A stretch of DNA of 64,000 nt from Thalassotalea sp. G2M2-11 (GCF_017168195.1 NZ_JADNYL010000001.1:1116001-1180000); one strand, 5' to 3'; shown: positions 1 through 9,681, numbered from the stretch's first letter. Numbers and translations are program-made. Notes: a model not told the origin generated them from the letters alone.

Positions 1-567
1 TATTTGAATGAAGACGGTGCGTTATTTAATTTAGGCAACGATAACTTATCATTTTTAGATATCAGTAACTATGTACCTCGAAAAAATGTACTCAGACCCG
101 GTTATGTTGAACCTGTTTTTGCAGACATTGAGCGTGACTTTTCCTATATGGCGGGTGCTTCAATTCAGTGGTTAAATGAATATATTCAAGCTCGATTCGT
201 GTATGGCAAAGATATTAGCGTTGGGCATCATGGTGAAGAAATAACTTTTAGTTTATTTAATTATTACCAATTTGGTCATGTCAAGCTTAATTGGCAACTG
301 GGGGCGGTACGTAAAAGTCGCACCTTAGTCGAATATTACTATGATTTAACTTCAGATGAGATAGGGAACTTAACCTCTACCGGATTAACGTTTGACAGTA
401 TTACCAACACTTATGGACAAATTGCAGTTAGTTATCAGTTAACTCGCCATTTGGATTTTGTCATATCTGTGAAGAAAACCTGGTTAGATGATCAGTTGTT
501 AATTTCTCCATTAGTAGAAAAGGATAGCTATTTAAAAGGAGTGGCCGGGATAAATTATAAGTTTTAG
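1..567 (+). CDS. MipA/OmpV family outer-membrane protein, 5' end outside window
   Basis: The reading frame is open from the first base and stops at 565-567, so only the last part (about 188 residues) of an outer-membrane protein is visible. The segment alternates aromatic and polar residues as in beta-strands and ends in an aromatic F, as usual for beta-barrels. MipA/OmpV proteins (about 250-280 residues) are outer-membrane scaffolds, MipA having been linked to murein synthesis. The family call rests on the C-terminal pattern and on the context of DUF3019 and an OmpR-type two-component system just downstream, a neighbourhood seen in related marine bacteria. The DUF3019 gene follows after 3 bases, so they are surely co-transcribed. 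A different small barrel family is possible. Confidence 0.65.
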   Translation, partial: YLNEDGALFNLGNDNLSFLDISNYVPRKNVLRPGYVEPVFADIERDFSYMAGASIQWLNEYIQARFVYGKDISVGHHGEEITFSLFNYYQFGHVKLNWQLGAVRKSRTLVEYYYDLTSDEIGNLTSTGLTFDSITNTYGQIAVSYQLTRHLDFVISVKKTWLDDQLLISPLVEKDSYLKGVAGINYKF

Positions 568-570
568 CTA

Positions 571-975
571 ATGAGACAAAAGCATTTGCAGCAACTACAT
601 TTTTTCCTTTTCTTTTTCATAGTTACCTATGGCAACAATGCCTTGGCTGCTAATGGTAAGGCATTGCAAGTGACACCCCAAATTTGTGTAGTTGCCCAAG
701 GTGAAAAGCGCTGTCAAACGGTGGTAGATATTCAATATCATACCGATCATCTTGCAGATTACTGTATTGTCATTGCCACTTACCACATTAGACGCTGTTA
801 TCAACAAGTACAGCAACTGCAATTGCAGGTAGATGTCAAAACAGAAAATTCACTTGAAATTGAAGTGCAAGAGCAGCATTCTAATGCAGTCATAGCGCAT
901 ACAACAATGGATGTAGTGATGTATAAACGAAAGGAAACAAGGAAGCGCCGTAATTTTGGTTGGAACTTTCTATGA
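571..975 (+). CDS. secreted DUF3019 family protein
   Basis: A 134-residue protein of unknown function. Residues 1-26 form a signal peptide (basic start, very hydrophobic FFLFFF stretch, cleavage likely after NALA). The mature part has four cysteines (about C39, C48, C65, C76), which could form two disulfides in the periplasm, in the VTPQICV...RCQ pattern that I associate with DUF3019. It lies 3 bases after the outer-membrane protein gene, and its TGA stop overlaps the ATG of the response regulator gene (ATGA), so translation is probably coupled. The place between a barrel protein and a two-component system suggests a periplasmic accessory or sensed protein; this is inference. The family name is from memory. 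Confidence 0.7.
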   Translation: MRQKHLQQLHFFLFFFIVTYGNNALAANGKALQVTPQICVVAQGEKRCQTVVDIQYHTDHLADYCIVIATYHIRRCYQQVQQLQLQVDVKTENSLEIEVQEQHSNAVIAHTTMDVVMYKRKETRKRRNFGWNFL

Positions 976-1667
976 GTCAAACGCGACCTTTTCATTTATT
1001 GTTAGTTGAAGATGATTTAGCACTTGCTGAGTTGGTTGCAAATTTTTTATCTCTCAATAATTTTGATGTGTCCATTGCATTAACGGCAAAACAGGCTCGC
1101 CATATTGCACAAGAGAAGCACTTTGACATTATTGTTTGTGACGTAATGTTGCCTGATGGTAATGGTTTTGTTCTGATCAAAGATTTATTTAAACATCAAC
1201 AATGCCCTGTTATTTTTCTCACCGCCTTGGGGGATGATGACAGTCAAATCGAAGGATTTGATGCGGGAGCCGTAGATTATATACCTAAGCCAGTAAATCC
1301 TTCTGTATTGCTGGCAAGAATTAAAGCCAATCTGAAAAAGATCAAGACTTCAGATAAAACAGATGTCTTGCAATTTGGCACTTTCGTTTTTGATCATCGC
1401 ACTAAATCATTAATGCAAAATAAAGAAAAAATAGCGGTAACTAATCAAGAATTTGATATTTTATGGTTGTTTGTCAATAACTTGAATCAACCATTACCTC
1501 GGGATTTTTTATTTCAGGAAATTGTCGGACGCGAATATGATGGCAGTGATCGCGCTGCAGATCTTAAAATAAGTCGCTTGCGAAAAAAATTGCAATTGCT
1601 CGGTTTAGATGAGTTAGTGATTGAATCTATTCGTAATCAAGGCTACGTTTTTAGTATTTCAGAGTAA
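972..1667 (+). CDS. OmpR/RstA-family DNA-binding response regulator
   Basis: Two-domain response regulator of 231 residues. The receiver domain (about 7-120) has the acidic pair E13/D14/D15, phospho-acceptor D57 in the VCDVMLPDG context, T84 and K106 (PKP). The C-terminal winged-helix domain (about 135-230) has the OmpR-type pattern ending in RNQGYVF. The ATG at 972 is preferred to an in-frame TTG at 960 because it overlaps the upstream TGA as ATGA. The sensor kinase gene follows after 12 bases. It probably controls the preceding MipA-like and DUF3019 genes, as autoregulated envelope two-component operons often do (inference). The closest named relative by look is RstA. Confidence 0.92.
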   Translation: MSQTRPFHLLLVEDDLALAELVANFLSLNNFDVSIALTAKQARHIAQEKHFDIIVCDVMLPDGNGFVLIKDLFKHQQCPVIFLTALGDDDSQIEGFDAGAVDYIPKPVNPSVLLARIKANLKKIKTSDKTDVLQFGTFVFDHRTKSLMQNKEKIAVTNQEFDILWLFVNNLNQPLPRDFLFQEIVGREYDGSDRAADLKISRLRKKLQLLGLDELVIESIRNQGYVFSISE

Positions 1668-1679
1668 TGTAACTTCCCT

Positions 1680-2888
1680 ATGCGTACGCAATTTATTCGA
1701 ATATATGTGTTAATGATTGCTATTGTATGTTTATTACTTTACTCATTTAACGCTATTTTTAAAGAAGTGAGCGACGTAGATACCACACATTACACTTCAG
1801 TGAATCAGCTATTTGCCTTACAAGCGACAGGCGATACATTACCTAGTTTTTATCAGGTACCTGCTGAGCATTTATCCCTGCCAGAGCATTTGCAAGTAAA
1901 GCTTGAGCAAGGTGAGATCATTCCTTTGGAGTTAAGCTCTGGCTTTTGGACTTACTATCAACTACGTGGCGATGAGTTAGTCGCTTTTGGTCCTGTGCCA
2001 GCAGAGCCCGAAGATGACAATATTCAAAATTACTTTTTGATCTTTTTTTATAGTGCACTGGCCTTATTGTTTTTGGGCTTATTGAAGCCATTATTTTCTG
2101 AGCTGGATCAATTGCTTAAATCAGCTAAAAAGTTTGGTAAAAAACCACAAGCAATTAATTTAGATATTGGCCAGCGTTCGAGTATTTACCCATTAGCAGT
2201 GACGTTTCAAAAAATGTCGCGTCAGATCATGGATTTGTTGACGATGAACCGAGACTTGTCTCGCACTATTGCTCATGAACTTAGAACGCCATTATCGCGT
2301 ATGCGCTTTGTTAATCAGGCACTAAAAGACACGATAGAGCCAAGCTATCATGATCGCTTAGATCAAGATATTGAAGAAATTGATCGGCTGATCGCAGCGT
2401 ACTTAAACTTTGCCAAGCTTGAAAATAAAGAAAATATTTTCAATAAGAAAAAGCATTATTTCGAACCTTTTGTTGATAAATTAAAAGAGAAATATCAAAT
2501 TTTTCAAGACAAGGTGCAGATAAATTTTAGTTATCAAAATGTCAGAGCTAGTTTTGATGCCAAGCATATCTCTATTGCAATTCAAAATTTGATCTCTAAT
2601 GCTATGCGTTATAGTCAATCAACAATTAATGTTGATTTATCGTTAGAAAATAATGTCTGTAAAGTCACTATTGCTGATGATGGTCCTGGTTTTGTTTCAG
2701 ACAAACTTGATCTATTTGATGCCTTTGTCAGGCAAAAAAATAACCAATCAGATCAGGGCTTTGGCTTAGGACTTTATATTGCTCGACGTGTAGCAATTTT
2801 GCACTCTGGTGATTTACGAGTTGATAATGATCCTGAGCTTGGTGGTGCACGATTTACCTTGGTTTGGCCGAATGAAAAAATGAAATAA
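1680..2888 (+). CDS. sensor histidine kinase (RstB-like) of the two-component pair
   Basis: A 402-residue inner-membrane kinase. TM1 is at about 8-27, a periplasmic sensing loop of about 90 residues follows, and TM2 is at about 117-137. A HAMP-like linker leads to the HisKA domain with phospho-acceptor H199 in the IAHELRTPLSR motif. The ATPase domain shows the N box (NLISNAMRYS), G1 box (DDGPGF) and G2 box (GLGLYIARR). All catalytic motifs are intact. It is the last gene of the operon and partners the regulator encoded 12 bases upstream. The signal is unknown; the small periplasmic loop and the operon partners suggest sensing of outer-membrane or periplasmic state (inference). Confidence 0.93.
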   Translation: MRTQFIRIYVLMIAIVCLLLYSFNAIFKEVSDVDTTHYTSVNQLFALQATGDTLPSFYQVPAEHLSLPEHLQVKLEQGEIIPLELSSGFWTYYQLRGDELVAFGPVPAEPEDDNIQNYFLIFFYSALALLFLGLLKPLFSELDQLLKSAKKFGKKPQAINLDIGQRSSIYPLAVTFQKMSRQIMDLLTMNRDLSRTIAHELRTPLSRMRFVNQALKDTIEPSYHDRLDQDIEEIDRLIAAYLNFAKLENKENIFNKKKHYFEPFVDKLKEKYQIFQDKVQINFSYQNVRASFDAKHISIAIQNLISNAMRYSQSTINVDLSLENNVCKVTIADDGPGFVSDKLDLFDAFVRQKNNQSDQGFGLGLYIARRVAILHSGDLRVDNDPELGGARFTLVWPNEKMK

Positions 2889-2953
2889 CCCTCCCAATGT
2901 AAGATAGTGCTCTCGTCTTTATCTCCTATTTTACAGCTTGTAAAACTCATGCA

Positions 2954-3175
2954 ATGAAAACCCCGATTGTGATTAATAAAGTCGACAGCGTAACTATGCT
3001 TGATGGTTTTTTGGGACTTTGCCTTTGCTTAATAGCATTTATTGCCAATAATGAGCTGTTCATTATTGTTAACTTGATGAGGGGGGAAGCTAGTGCCTCA
3101 CTTTTTCTCGTAAAACTATGGTGTATCTCTATTTGGGCGATTAAGATGATTGCTTATTCGTATTTACTCAGTTAG
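2954..3175 (+). CDS. small hypothetical membrane protein
   Basis: A possible 73-residue protein that I do not recognise. It has two hydrophobic stretches (about 16-33 and 46-71) that could span the membrane, and one arginine between them. No good ribosome binding site precedes the ATG at 2954. It lies alone between the kinase and the VOC gene on the same strand. It may be real or chance; codon use is not unlike its neighbours. Confidence 0.35.
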   Translation: MKTPIVINKVDSVTMLDGFLGLCLCLIAFIANNELFIIVNLMRGEASASLFLVKLWCISIWAIKMIAYSYLLS

Positions 3176-3213
3176 ATAATGCGTTTTTAATACCTTGGAG
3201 AGGAAATAATATC

Positions 3214-3627
3214 ATGATTGCTCACCGTCATTTACGTTCCATTTGTCATGCCTCAATTGGCTGTAATGACCTTAGTGAAGCGAAAGCTTTTTATCAGCCA
3301 TTATTAGCAATACTCAATATTGATTTAGTGTGTGACTATCCAGATGCTATTGCATTTGGCAAAGGGTATCCGGAGTTTTGGGTACAAATTCCTTATGACA
3401 AGCAAACCGCAACTTCCGGTAACGGTGTTCATTTTGGTTTTGTTGCAAGTTCGACAGCGCAAGTAGACGAATTTTATCGAATGGCGATAGCGCTTGGTGC
3501 AAAAGACAATGGTGAGCCAGGGCCGAGAAAAGAATATGGTGACCCGTATTACGGTTGTTTTGTTATTGATAAACAAGGGAACAAAATTGAAGCCAGTTAT
3601 TGGCATGAAGCACAGAGCGAACAGTAA
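3214..3627 (+). CDS. VOC (glyoxalase/bleomycin resistance) family protein
   Basis: A 137-residue protein of the vicinal oxygen chelate fold, with two beta-alpha-beta-beta-beta modules: residues about 7-60 and 70-130. Visible family features are the N-terminal HASIGCNDLSEAKAFY, the central GVHFGF (a metal-ligand-type His) and the C-terminal DPYYGCFVIDKQGNKIE with a final acidic ligand. VOC enzymes act on small molecules such as thiol adducts or diols; the substrate here cannot be told. The start is supported by GGAGAGG about 11 bases before the ATG at 3214. It stands alone, between the two-component operon and the diguanylate cyclases. Confidence 0.85.
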   Translation: MIAHRHLRSICHASIGCNDLSEAKAFYQPLLAILNIDLVCDYPDAIAFGKGYPEFWVQIPYDKQTATSGNGVHFGFVASSTAQVDEFYRMAIALGAKDNGEPGPRKEYGDPYYGCFVIDKQGNKIEASYWHEAQSEQ

Positions 3628-3763
3628 ACATTCTGTAACATAATGTTTTAGCAAATAAATATAAAATAGGCTTTATCATTTTAAGTAAATCGTTTTATAC
3701 TGGGTCGGTTCTTCAGATGAAAAAACATAATAATTATTATCGTCAGTATGAAAGGAAGGTAAT

Positions 3764-5683
3764 TTGCCCTACGGTCTGTTCAATTTAACCAAATTGATCC
3801 TCGGCCTTATTCCATGTGTTTTTTTGTTAATATCTTGTAAATTATATGCGGCACAGGCAATTAGTGATAGCAGTTTTGAGCTGTTCGTGACTGAGGTTGA
3901 ATCATTACAAGATAAAAATCCAAGCCAAGCTTTTCTCGCTTTAGATGCTCAAATGAAAAATTTGTCAGCATTAACGATTGAAAATCAACTTACCTTTTAC
4001 CGTCTGTTAGCTGAGGTCTATGTAGAACAAGCGCAGTATCATAGAAGTAAGTCTGTGGCGACAAAGGCCTTATCGCTTGCCAGACGGTTAACTAATCCAA
4101 GTATCGAAACGGCTGAGTTATTATTCGCTCGGGGATTTGCTATTGAAAGTTTAGGTGATTATCAAGCAGCCAGAGAAGATTATCGTAGTGGTTTGGAAAT
4201 TGCTGATTCATTAAATGATAACAAAAATGTTGCCATCGGATTAATCAATTTAGGCGCGTTGGATTATCTAGTGGAGAAGTTTGATCGTTCATTAATTATG
4301 TTCAATGATGCCTTGTCGATAGCGCAGAAATTAAAAGATGATGAGTTATTAGGTTATGTATATTCTGAGCTTGGCATCTTGTATGGTTTAATTGTTCAAG
4401 ATGAAAAATCACTCGCCTATTATGAAAAGTCATATGAACACTATTTAAAGGCAGGTAAAACGTATTACGCTTATACAACCTTACGTAATTTGGCAACCGG
4501 TTACGCGGTTAATAAAGATTATGACAAAGCGATCCCTTTATATAAGGAAGTGATAGAAAACGCTGATCAAGTGGGAAATGATGAACTCATTGCTTATGCC
4601 TACTCAGGTATGGCATGGGCTCAAGTAAAGAAAGAAGATAGCGATCCTGAAGCGGCTTATCAATATATGTTATTGGCAAGTCAATACGCACAAAACGCAC
4701 AACAAGCTGATATCCCAATCAGTTTTGCCTTAGAACGAGGGTATTTATTTAGAGAACTGGGCAAAATTGAAGAAGCAATAGCAAGTATGGAACAAGCTGA
4801 GCAATTATTAAGGGAATATCAAGATAATGAACATAAAATTATCTCCACCATTTCTCAGCTGGATGTTTATTATTTAAAAGCACAGCTATATAAAGAATTG
4901 GGTGATTATAAAAAGGCTTATATGGCGCAAGATAAATACGTAACATTTGCCTTATCACTGCCTGAGAAAAGCAATGCTGATAAAGTTGAAGATATTCGTA
5001 TGCGTTATGAGAGTGAGCAAGCAGATATTGAAAACAAGCTATTAGCACAGAAAGAATCGTTACAGGCACTTAAGATAAAAGAAGCAAAAGTGGAAGAGGA
5101 AAGCAGACAATTTTTAATGTCAATGTTTGCGGTTATCTCCTTGGTTTTAGCGTGGCTGTTACTGAAAACAGTAAAGGGGCAGCGCCACTTATTGCTTGCC
5201 AGCAGAACGGATGAATTAACGGGGTTGACTAATCGTCGTCGATTAATGCAATTGGGCAAGCTTTATGCGCAACAGGCGCAACAATATCAGCAACCCTTTA
5301 GTGTGCTAGTGATTGATGTAGACGAATTTAAAACCATCAATGATCAGTTTGGTCATAAAGCAGGAGACAAAACTCTACAACAGTTAGCTCAATTAGGACA
5401 GAGTTTGGTTAGCCATAAGCAAGTATTTGCTCGCTTAGGTGGTGAAGAGTTTACTGTTCTACTACCAGAAACAAGTTTTACACAGGCAATTGATTTTGCT
5501 GAGCAGTGTAGAGTCAAGATTGAGCAACATCCGTGGTCAGATACTTTAGGTCGAAATGTGACGGTAAGTATCGGGGTAACCACTTCGAAAGAGAACAACT
5601 TTGATCAGATGTTAAATCAAGCAGATTTATTGATGTATCAGGCGAAAGAACAGGGCAAAAATAGGGTGTGTTATGAGTCGTAA
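3764..5683 (+). CDS. membrane TPR-GGDEF diguanylate cyclase
   Basis: A 639-residue predicted diguanylate cyclase that would make c-di-GMP from two GTP. Domains in order: N-terminal signal or anchor (9-30, with a LISC sequence that could be a lipobox), periplasmic TPR-like helical repeats (about 75-400), a charged coiled coil (405-447), a TM helix (about 449-468) and a cytoplasmic GGDEF domain (480-637) with active motif GGEEF at 559-563. The inhibitory I-site RxxD is absent (SHKQ in its place), so product inhibition at this site is unlikely. The TTG start at 3764 is chosen because AAGGAAGG lies at 3752-3759; an ATG just upstream runs into a stop. It overlaps the next cyclase gene by 11 bases. 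Confidence 0.9.
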   Translation: MPYGLFNLTKLILGLIPCVFLLISCKLYAAQAISDSSFELFVTEVESLQDKNPSQAFLALDAQMKNLSALTIENQLTFYRLLAEVYVEQAQYHRSKSVATKALSLARRLTNPSIETAELLFARGFAIESLGDYQAAREDYRSGLEIADSLNDNKNVAIGLINLGALDYLVEKFDRSLIMFNDALSIAQKLKDDELLGYVYSELGILYGLIVQDEKSLAYYEKSYEHYLKAGKTYYAYTTLRNLATGYAVNKDYDKAIPLYKEVIENADQVGNDELIAYAYSGMAWAQVKKEDSDPEAAYQYMLLASQYAQNAQQADIPISFALERGYLFRELGKIEEAIASMEQAEQLLREYQDNEHKIISTISQLDVYYLKAQLYKELGDYKKAYMAQDKYVTFALSLPEKSNADKVEDIRMRYESEQADIENKLLAQKESLQALKIKEAKVEEESRQFLMSMFAVISLVLAWLLLKTVKGQRHLLLASRTDELTGLTNRRRLMQLGKLYAQQAQQYQQPFSVLVIDVDEFKTINDQFGHKAGDKTLQQLAQLGQSLVSHKQVFARLGGEEFTVLLPETSFTQAIDFAEQCRVKIEQHPWSDTLGRNVTVSIGVTTSKENNFDQMLNQADLLMYQAKEQGKNRVCYES

Positions 5684-6932
5684 TTGCCAAGCTAATACAC
5701 TATTGCTGTTGATTTTAGCGTTTTTAGCGAGCATTGCAGCTGCTGCTCCTGCCTCGATGCCATCGGCAGAAGAAAAGCTCAATCAAGATAAAGTTCAAGG
5801 AGAGAAAACATCTGATTTATTATCTGATGCTCACCCGATGCCGGTAAATGATAGAATTCTTTCTTTACTTAAGCAAAGCAAAACTGATGCTGAACAAGCG
5901 CGGCAAGTATTGAATAAAATTGAAGCGATTAGCGATAATTTCAATCGTGCAGAACGATATTTAATGCATATTATCAATGCGTTGCTTATCCCTGAGGGAA
6001 GTGATCGTGCGCAACGAGTGATTGACGAACTTAACCGTGCAATGGCTTTGGAAGATAAAATAGCGAAAACGCAATTGTTTACCCCTGAGTTTTCTCAGGT
6101 GCACTTGCTGTTAGCCGAGCAATATGCGGCGATGCAAGATTATGAAAAAGCGTATAAACAAAAAGAGTTATATTTAAAAAAATATTACGATTATCGTAAG
6201 CAGATCAGAGAAGCACGTTTAGCCAAATTAAATGAAAAATATGAAACCGATCTGAAATTAAAAGAAAATGAATTATTAAAAAGCCAACATGAATTAAAAG
6301 CTTTGCAGATAAAAGAAGCGGAAAAGAAGAAATTTGCGCAGCATCGCAATATGTATATTCTTTTGATCACCGTGATTATATTTCTGCTAATTTTAATCCG
6401 ACAGTTTAGAGTGCGTTCAATTTTACGTTCACTATCGAAAACAGATAGTTTAACAGGCTTATATAATCGTCGTACTTTGTTTGCTCAAGGGGACGCCTTG
6501 ATTGATAAGGCGTGTGATGATAACACCGCTATTAGTGTGATCATGCTTGATATCGATCACTTTAAACAAATTAATGACAATTTCGGCCATGATGTTGGTG
6601 ATAAAGTGATCACAAATGTTGCTTTATTAGGGAAAGAAGTTATTCGTACCCGTGATGTTTTTGCTCGACTAGGTGGTGAAGAGTTTGCTGTTATTCTTCC
6701 TAATACCCAATTAGATGAAGCCAAAGCAATTGCCGAACACTTTCGAGAAAAAGTAGAGCAAAACCCGCTTTCAGAACTTACACAAACAGTTACTATTAGT
6801 GCAGGTGTTGCCTGTAACCAAGCAACCAAAGCTGAATTTGATGATCTACTGCATGCTGCTGATCAGGCAATGTATCAGGCAAAAAATTCAGGTCGTAATC
6901 AAGTTTGTTGTTATCAAGGCCAACAAAGTTAA
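5673..6932 (+). CDS. membrane GGDEF diguanylate cyclase, paralogue of the upstream one
   Basis: A 419-residue protein with a signal peptide (1-25), a short periplasmic helical region (60-175) that looks like a cut-down TPR array, a coiled coil (180-222), one TM helix (about 226-243) and a GGDEF domain (255-415). The active motif is GGEEF at 334-338, and an RxxD I-site (R325-T-R-D328) stands five residues before it, so feedback inhibition by c-di-GMP is expected, unlike its neighbour. Both genes share the order repeat-coiled coil-TM-GGDEF and a similar stretch around KALQIKEAE, pointing to tandem duplication. The start overlaps the end of the upstream gene, so expression is probably coupled. 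Confidence 0.9.
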   Translation: MSRNCQANTLLLLILAFLASIAAAAPASMPSAEEKLNQDKVQGEKTSDLLSDAHPMPVNDRILSLLKQSKTDAEQARQVLNKIEAISDNFNRAERYLMHIINALLIPEGSDRAQRVIDELNRAMALEDKIAKTQLFTPEFSQVHLLLAEQYAAMQDYEKAYKQKELYLKKYYDYRKQIREARLAKLNEKYETDLKLKENELLKSQHELKALQIKEAEKKKFAQHRNMYILLITVIIFLLILIRQFRVRSILRSLSKTDSLTGLYNRRTLFAQGDALIDKACDDNTAISVIMLDIDHFKQINDNFGHDVGDKVITNVALLGKEVIRTRDVFARLGGEEFAVILPNTQLDEAKAIAEHFREKVEQNPLSELTQTVTISAGVACNQATKAEFDDLLHAADQAMYQAKNSGRNQVCCYQGQQS

Positions 6933-6979
6933 ATTTCTTCATCTCAACTATTTTTTCTCGCCAGATAATCAGATAAGCT

Positions 6980-7237
6980 AGGGGCTGTAGATCTTTCAAG
7001 TTTGTTTTTGCAGCCGTTTGTTGGAGATTGATACAAGGCAGCACTTTTGATGTGTGGTTGTTTCACATGATAAAGTACTATCACAGTAGAAATGACACTG
7101 CCAGAAAAGTTCGGTTCAAAGCGTTTTACTCTTTGTTGTGAGGCGCTTTGCTTAGATGACTAAGCGTCAATCCACACGCCGTGATTAAAACGCTTTTCTC
7201 TCGAACAAAAGTTAAACAATAAAGATCAACAGCACCT
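6980..7237 (+). repeat. miniature inverted-repeat element, copy 1 (family A)
   Basis: About 258 bases bounded by imperfect terminal inverted repeats: the left end reads AGGGGCTGTAGATCTTTCAA and the right end, complemented, AGGTGCTGTTGATCTTTATT. The same ends and inner TTTGTTTTTGCAG / GAACAAAA sequences bound a second copy at 16583-16989. An internal inverted pair built on AAAGCGTTTTA lies at about 7117-7196. It holds no credible gene. The copy fills most of the 448-base gap between the cyclase gene and parC. It looks like a non-autonomous (MITE-like) element; the parent transposase is not in the window and I could not identify the family. Confidence 0.65.
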
Positions 7238-7380
7238 ATGGAAAAGATAGTTTGTGTGCCTTTTGCAAGTTATTTTTTTGAAAAAAAACAGCTTATTACC
7301 TAATACTCACTAAATGTGGCTGACGGTAAAGCAAGCGTAGAATATAACGATAATAAAAGTTTATCTCGGGAAACCCTTTC

Positions 7381-9681
7381 ATGTCTGATGTACTTGATTA
7401 TAGTCTTGACGGTATTGAACAACGACCATTACGCCAATTTACAGAAGAAGCATATTTAAATTACTCCATGTATGTGATCATGGATCGTGCACTGCCGCAT
7501 ATCGGCGATGGTTTAAAACCGGTGCAACGTCGCATTGTCTATGCAATGTCAGAACTTGGCTTATCCGCACTAGCAAAATATAAAAAATCAGCTCGTACCG
7601 TTGGTGATGTTTTGGGTAAATTCCACCCTCATGGTGACTCAGCCTGTTACGAAGCTATGGTATTAATGGCGCAGCCTTTTTCATACCGTTATCCTCTCGT
7701 TGATGGTCAGGGCAATTGGGGTGCACCCGATGATCCTAAATCATTTGCTGCTATGCGTTATACCGAAGCGAGGTTATCTCGCTTTAGTGAGGTTTTACTT
7801 TCAGAGTTAGGTCAGGGCACGGTTGATTGGATCCCCAATTTTGATGGCACCATGAAGGAGCCGAAGAACTTACCTGCCAGATTACCGCATATTTTGCTTA
7901 ATGGCATTACCGGTATAGCGGTGGGTATGGCTACTGATATTCCGCCCCATAACGTCAAAGAAATTGCCAATGCTTGTATACAGCTTATTGAATCACCCAA
8001 AAGTGAGTTAGCCGATCTGCTTGAGCATGTTAAAGGACCTGATTACCCTACCGATGCTGAAATTATTACGCCCAAAGCTGATATTGAAAAAATATATCAG
8101 ACTGGGAGAGGCAGCATCAAAATGCGTGCTGTTTATGAAATGGAGCATGGTGAAATCGTGATCACTGCCTTACCTCATCAAGCGTCTGGCGGTAAAGTAT
8201 TAGAGCAAATAGCGAATCAGATGACGGCCAAAAAACTGCCTATGGTGGTGGACCTGCGTGATGAGTCAGATCATGAAAACCCTATTCGCTTAGTGGTGGT
8301 ACCTCGTTCCAATCGTGTCGATGTTGAACAATTAATGCAGCATCTATTTGCCACCACAGATCTTGAAAAAAATTATCGCGTCAATCTGAATATGATCGGG
8401 CTAGATAATAAGCCAGCGGTAAAAGATTTACGTACGATGTTGGTTGAGTGGCTTGAATTTCGCCGTACCACGGTAAGACGACGTTTACAGCATCGACTCG
8501 ATAAAGTTTTAGCGCGTTTACATATTTTAGATGGTTTATTAATTGCCTATTTAAATATTGATGAAGTTATTGAAATTATTCGTAACTTTGATGACCCTAA
8601 AGCTGAGTTGATGTCACGTTTTGAGCTGTCACAAATTCAAGCTGAAGCGATTTTAGAAATTAAATTACGCCAGTTAGCAAAACTGGAAGAGATCAAAATA
8701 CGTGCTGAACAGGACGAGCTCAATAAAGAACGCGAATATTTAGAGAAAACACTTAACTCTAAAGCGCGGATGAATACCTTGATGAAAAAAGAGTTACTCG
8801 AAGCGGCTGAAAAATATGGTGATGAGCGCCGTTCAATTATTGTTGAGCGTAGTGAAGCGAAGGCACTATCAGAGAAAGATTTAGTGCCAAGTGAAGCCGT
8901 CACGGTTGTTGTGTCGCAAAAAGGTTGGGCGCGTTGTGCTAAAGGGCATGATATTGACGCAAAAGCATTAAGTTATAAGGCAGGGGATGATTACCTATGC
9001 TCAGCTAAAGGGCGAAGTAATCGTCCTGTGGTATTTATTGATTCCAGTGGTAGGGCATTTACTACAGATGCGCATAGCTTACCAACCGCACGAAGTCAGG
9101 GCGAACCATTAACGGGGCGTTTTAATTTATCTGCGGGAGAAAATTTTGAACAAACGATCATGGCAGATGATGATACCAATTACCTCCTTAGCAGTGATGC
9201 TGGCTATGGTTTTGTTGGTAAGTTTGTCGATATGGTCAGTCGTAATAAAAATGGTAAAGCGTTATTGAATTTACCTGCTAACGCTAAAGTGATGGAACCA
9301 AAAGTAATTGCAGATATTGACACGGCACTGGTATTGTCAATTACATCTGAGGGTCGGATGTTAGTATTCCCAGTGAAAGATTTACCTATTCTTAGTAAAG
9401 GTAAAGGGAATAAAATCATTAATATTTCTTCAGCGCGAGCAAAAGCAAGAGAAGAATTTGTCACTTTATTAGCGGTTATTTCGCCTCAAGATGCACTGAC
9501 TTTACATGCAGGGAAGCGTAAATTGACGCTTAAATCCAATGATATTGAACATTATCGTGGTGAGCGCGGTCGTCGTGGCAATAAGCTACCACGAGGTTTA
9601 CAGCGCGTTGATCGCATTGAAGTAGAAATTGTGGCGGAGCCTGAGGGGCAAGAAGATGAAAATACCGCAACAAGTGAGTAA
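7381..9681 (+). CDS. parC: DNA topoisomerase IV subunit A
   Basis: ParC, 766 residues, the DNA-cleaving subunit of topoisomerase IV that decatenates daughter chromosomes and partners ParE. The N-terminal winged-helix/tower domain carries the catalytic tyrosine Y127 in the [10 protein letters not shown] motif. The quinolone-determining stretch is [11 protein letters not shown] with S87 and E91, the unmutated residues (equivalent to E. coli S80 and E84), so no target-site quinolone resistance is seen here. The C-terminal domain (from about 500) forms the beta-pinwheel blades. The length fits the family (752 in E. coli). parE is not adjacent in this window. The gene stands alone downstream of a miniature repeat. 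Confidence 0.97.
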   Translation: MSDVLDYSLDGIEQRPLRQFTEEAYLNYSMYVIMDRALPHIGDGLKPVQRRIVYAMSELGLSALAKYKKSARTVGDVLGKFHPHGDSACYEAMVLMAQPFSYRYPLVDGQGNWGAPDDPKSFAAMRYTEARLSRFSEVLLSELGQGTVDWIPNFDGTMKEPKNLPARLPHILLNGITGIAVGMATDIPPHNVKEIANACIQLIESPKSELADLLEHVKGPDYPTDAEIITPKADIEKIYQTGRGSIKMRAVYEMEHGEIVITALPHQASGGKVLEQIANQMTAKKLPMVVDLRDESDHENPIRLVVVPRSNRVDVEQLMQHLFATTDLEKNYRVNLNMIGLDNKPAVKDLRTMLVEWLEFRRTTVRRRLQHRLDKVLARLHILDGLLIAYLNIDEVIEIIRNFDDPKAELMSRFELSQIQAEAILEIKLRQLAKLEEIKIRAEQDELNKEREYLEKTLNSKARMNTLMKKELLEAAEKYGDERRSIIVERSEAKALSEKDLVPSEAVTVVVSQKGWARCAKGHDIDAKALSYKAGDDYLCSAKGRSNRPVVFIDSSGRAFTTDAHSLPTARSQGEPLTGRFNLSAGENFEQTIMADDDTNYLLSSDAGYGFVGKFVDMVSRNKNGKALLNLPANAKVMEPKVIADIDTALVLSITSEGRMLVFPVKDLPILSKGKGNKIINISSARAKAREEFVTLLAVISPQDALTLHAGKRKLTLKSNDIEHYRGERGRRGNKLPRGLQRVDRIEVEIVAEPEGQEDENTATSE

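Noticed and set aside
6796-7044. 82-codon open frame on the minus strand after the second cyclase gene
   Set aside because: It runs partly antisense to the cyclase end and partly in the miniature repeat; no ribosome binding site and no protein-like pattern. The similar frame in the second repeat copy (16513-16707) is explained by the shared repeat.
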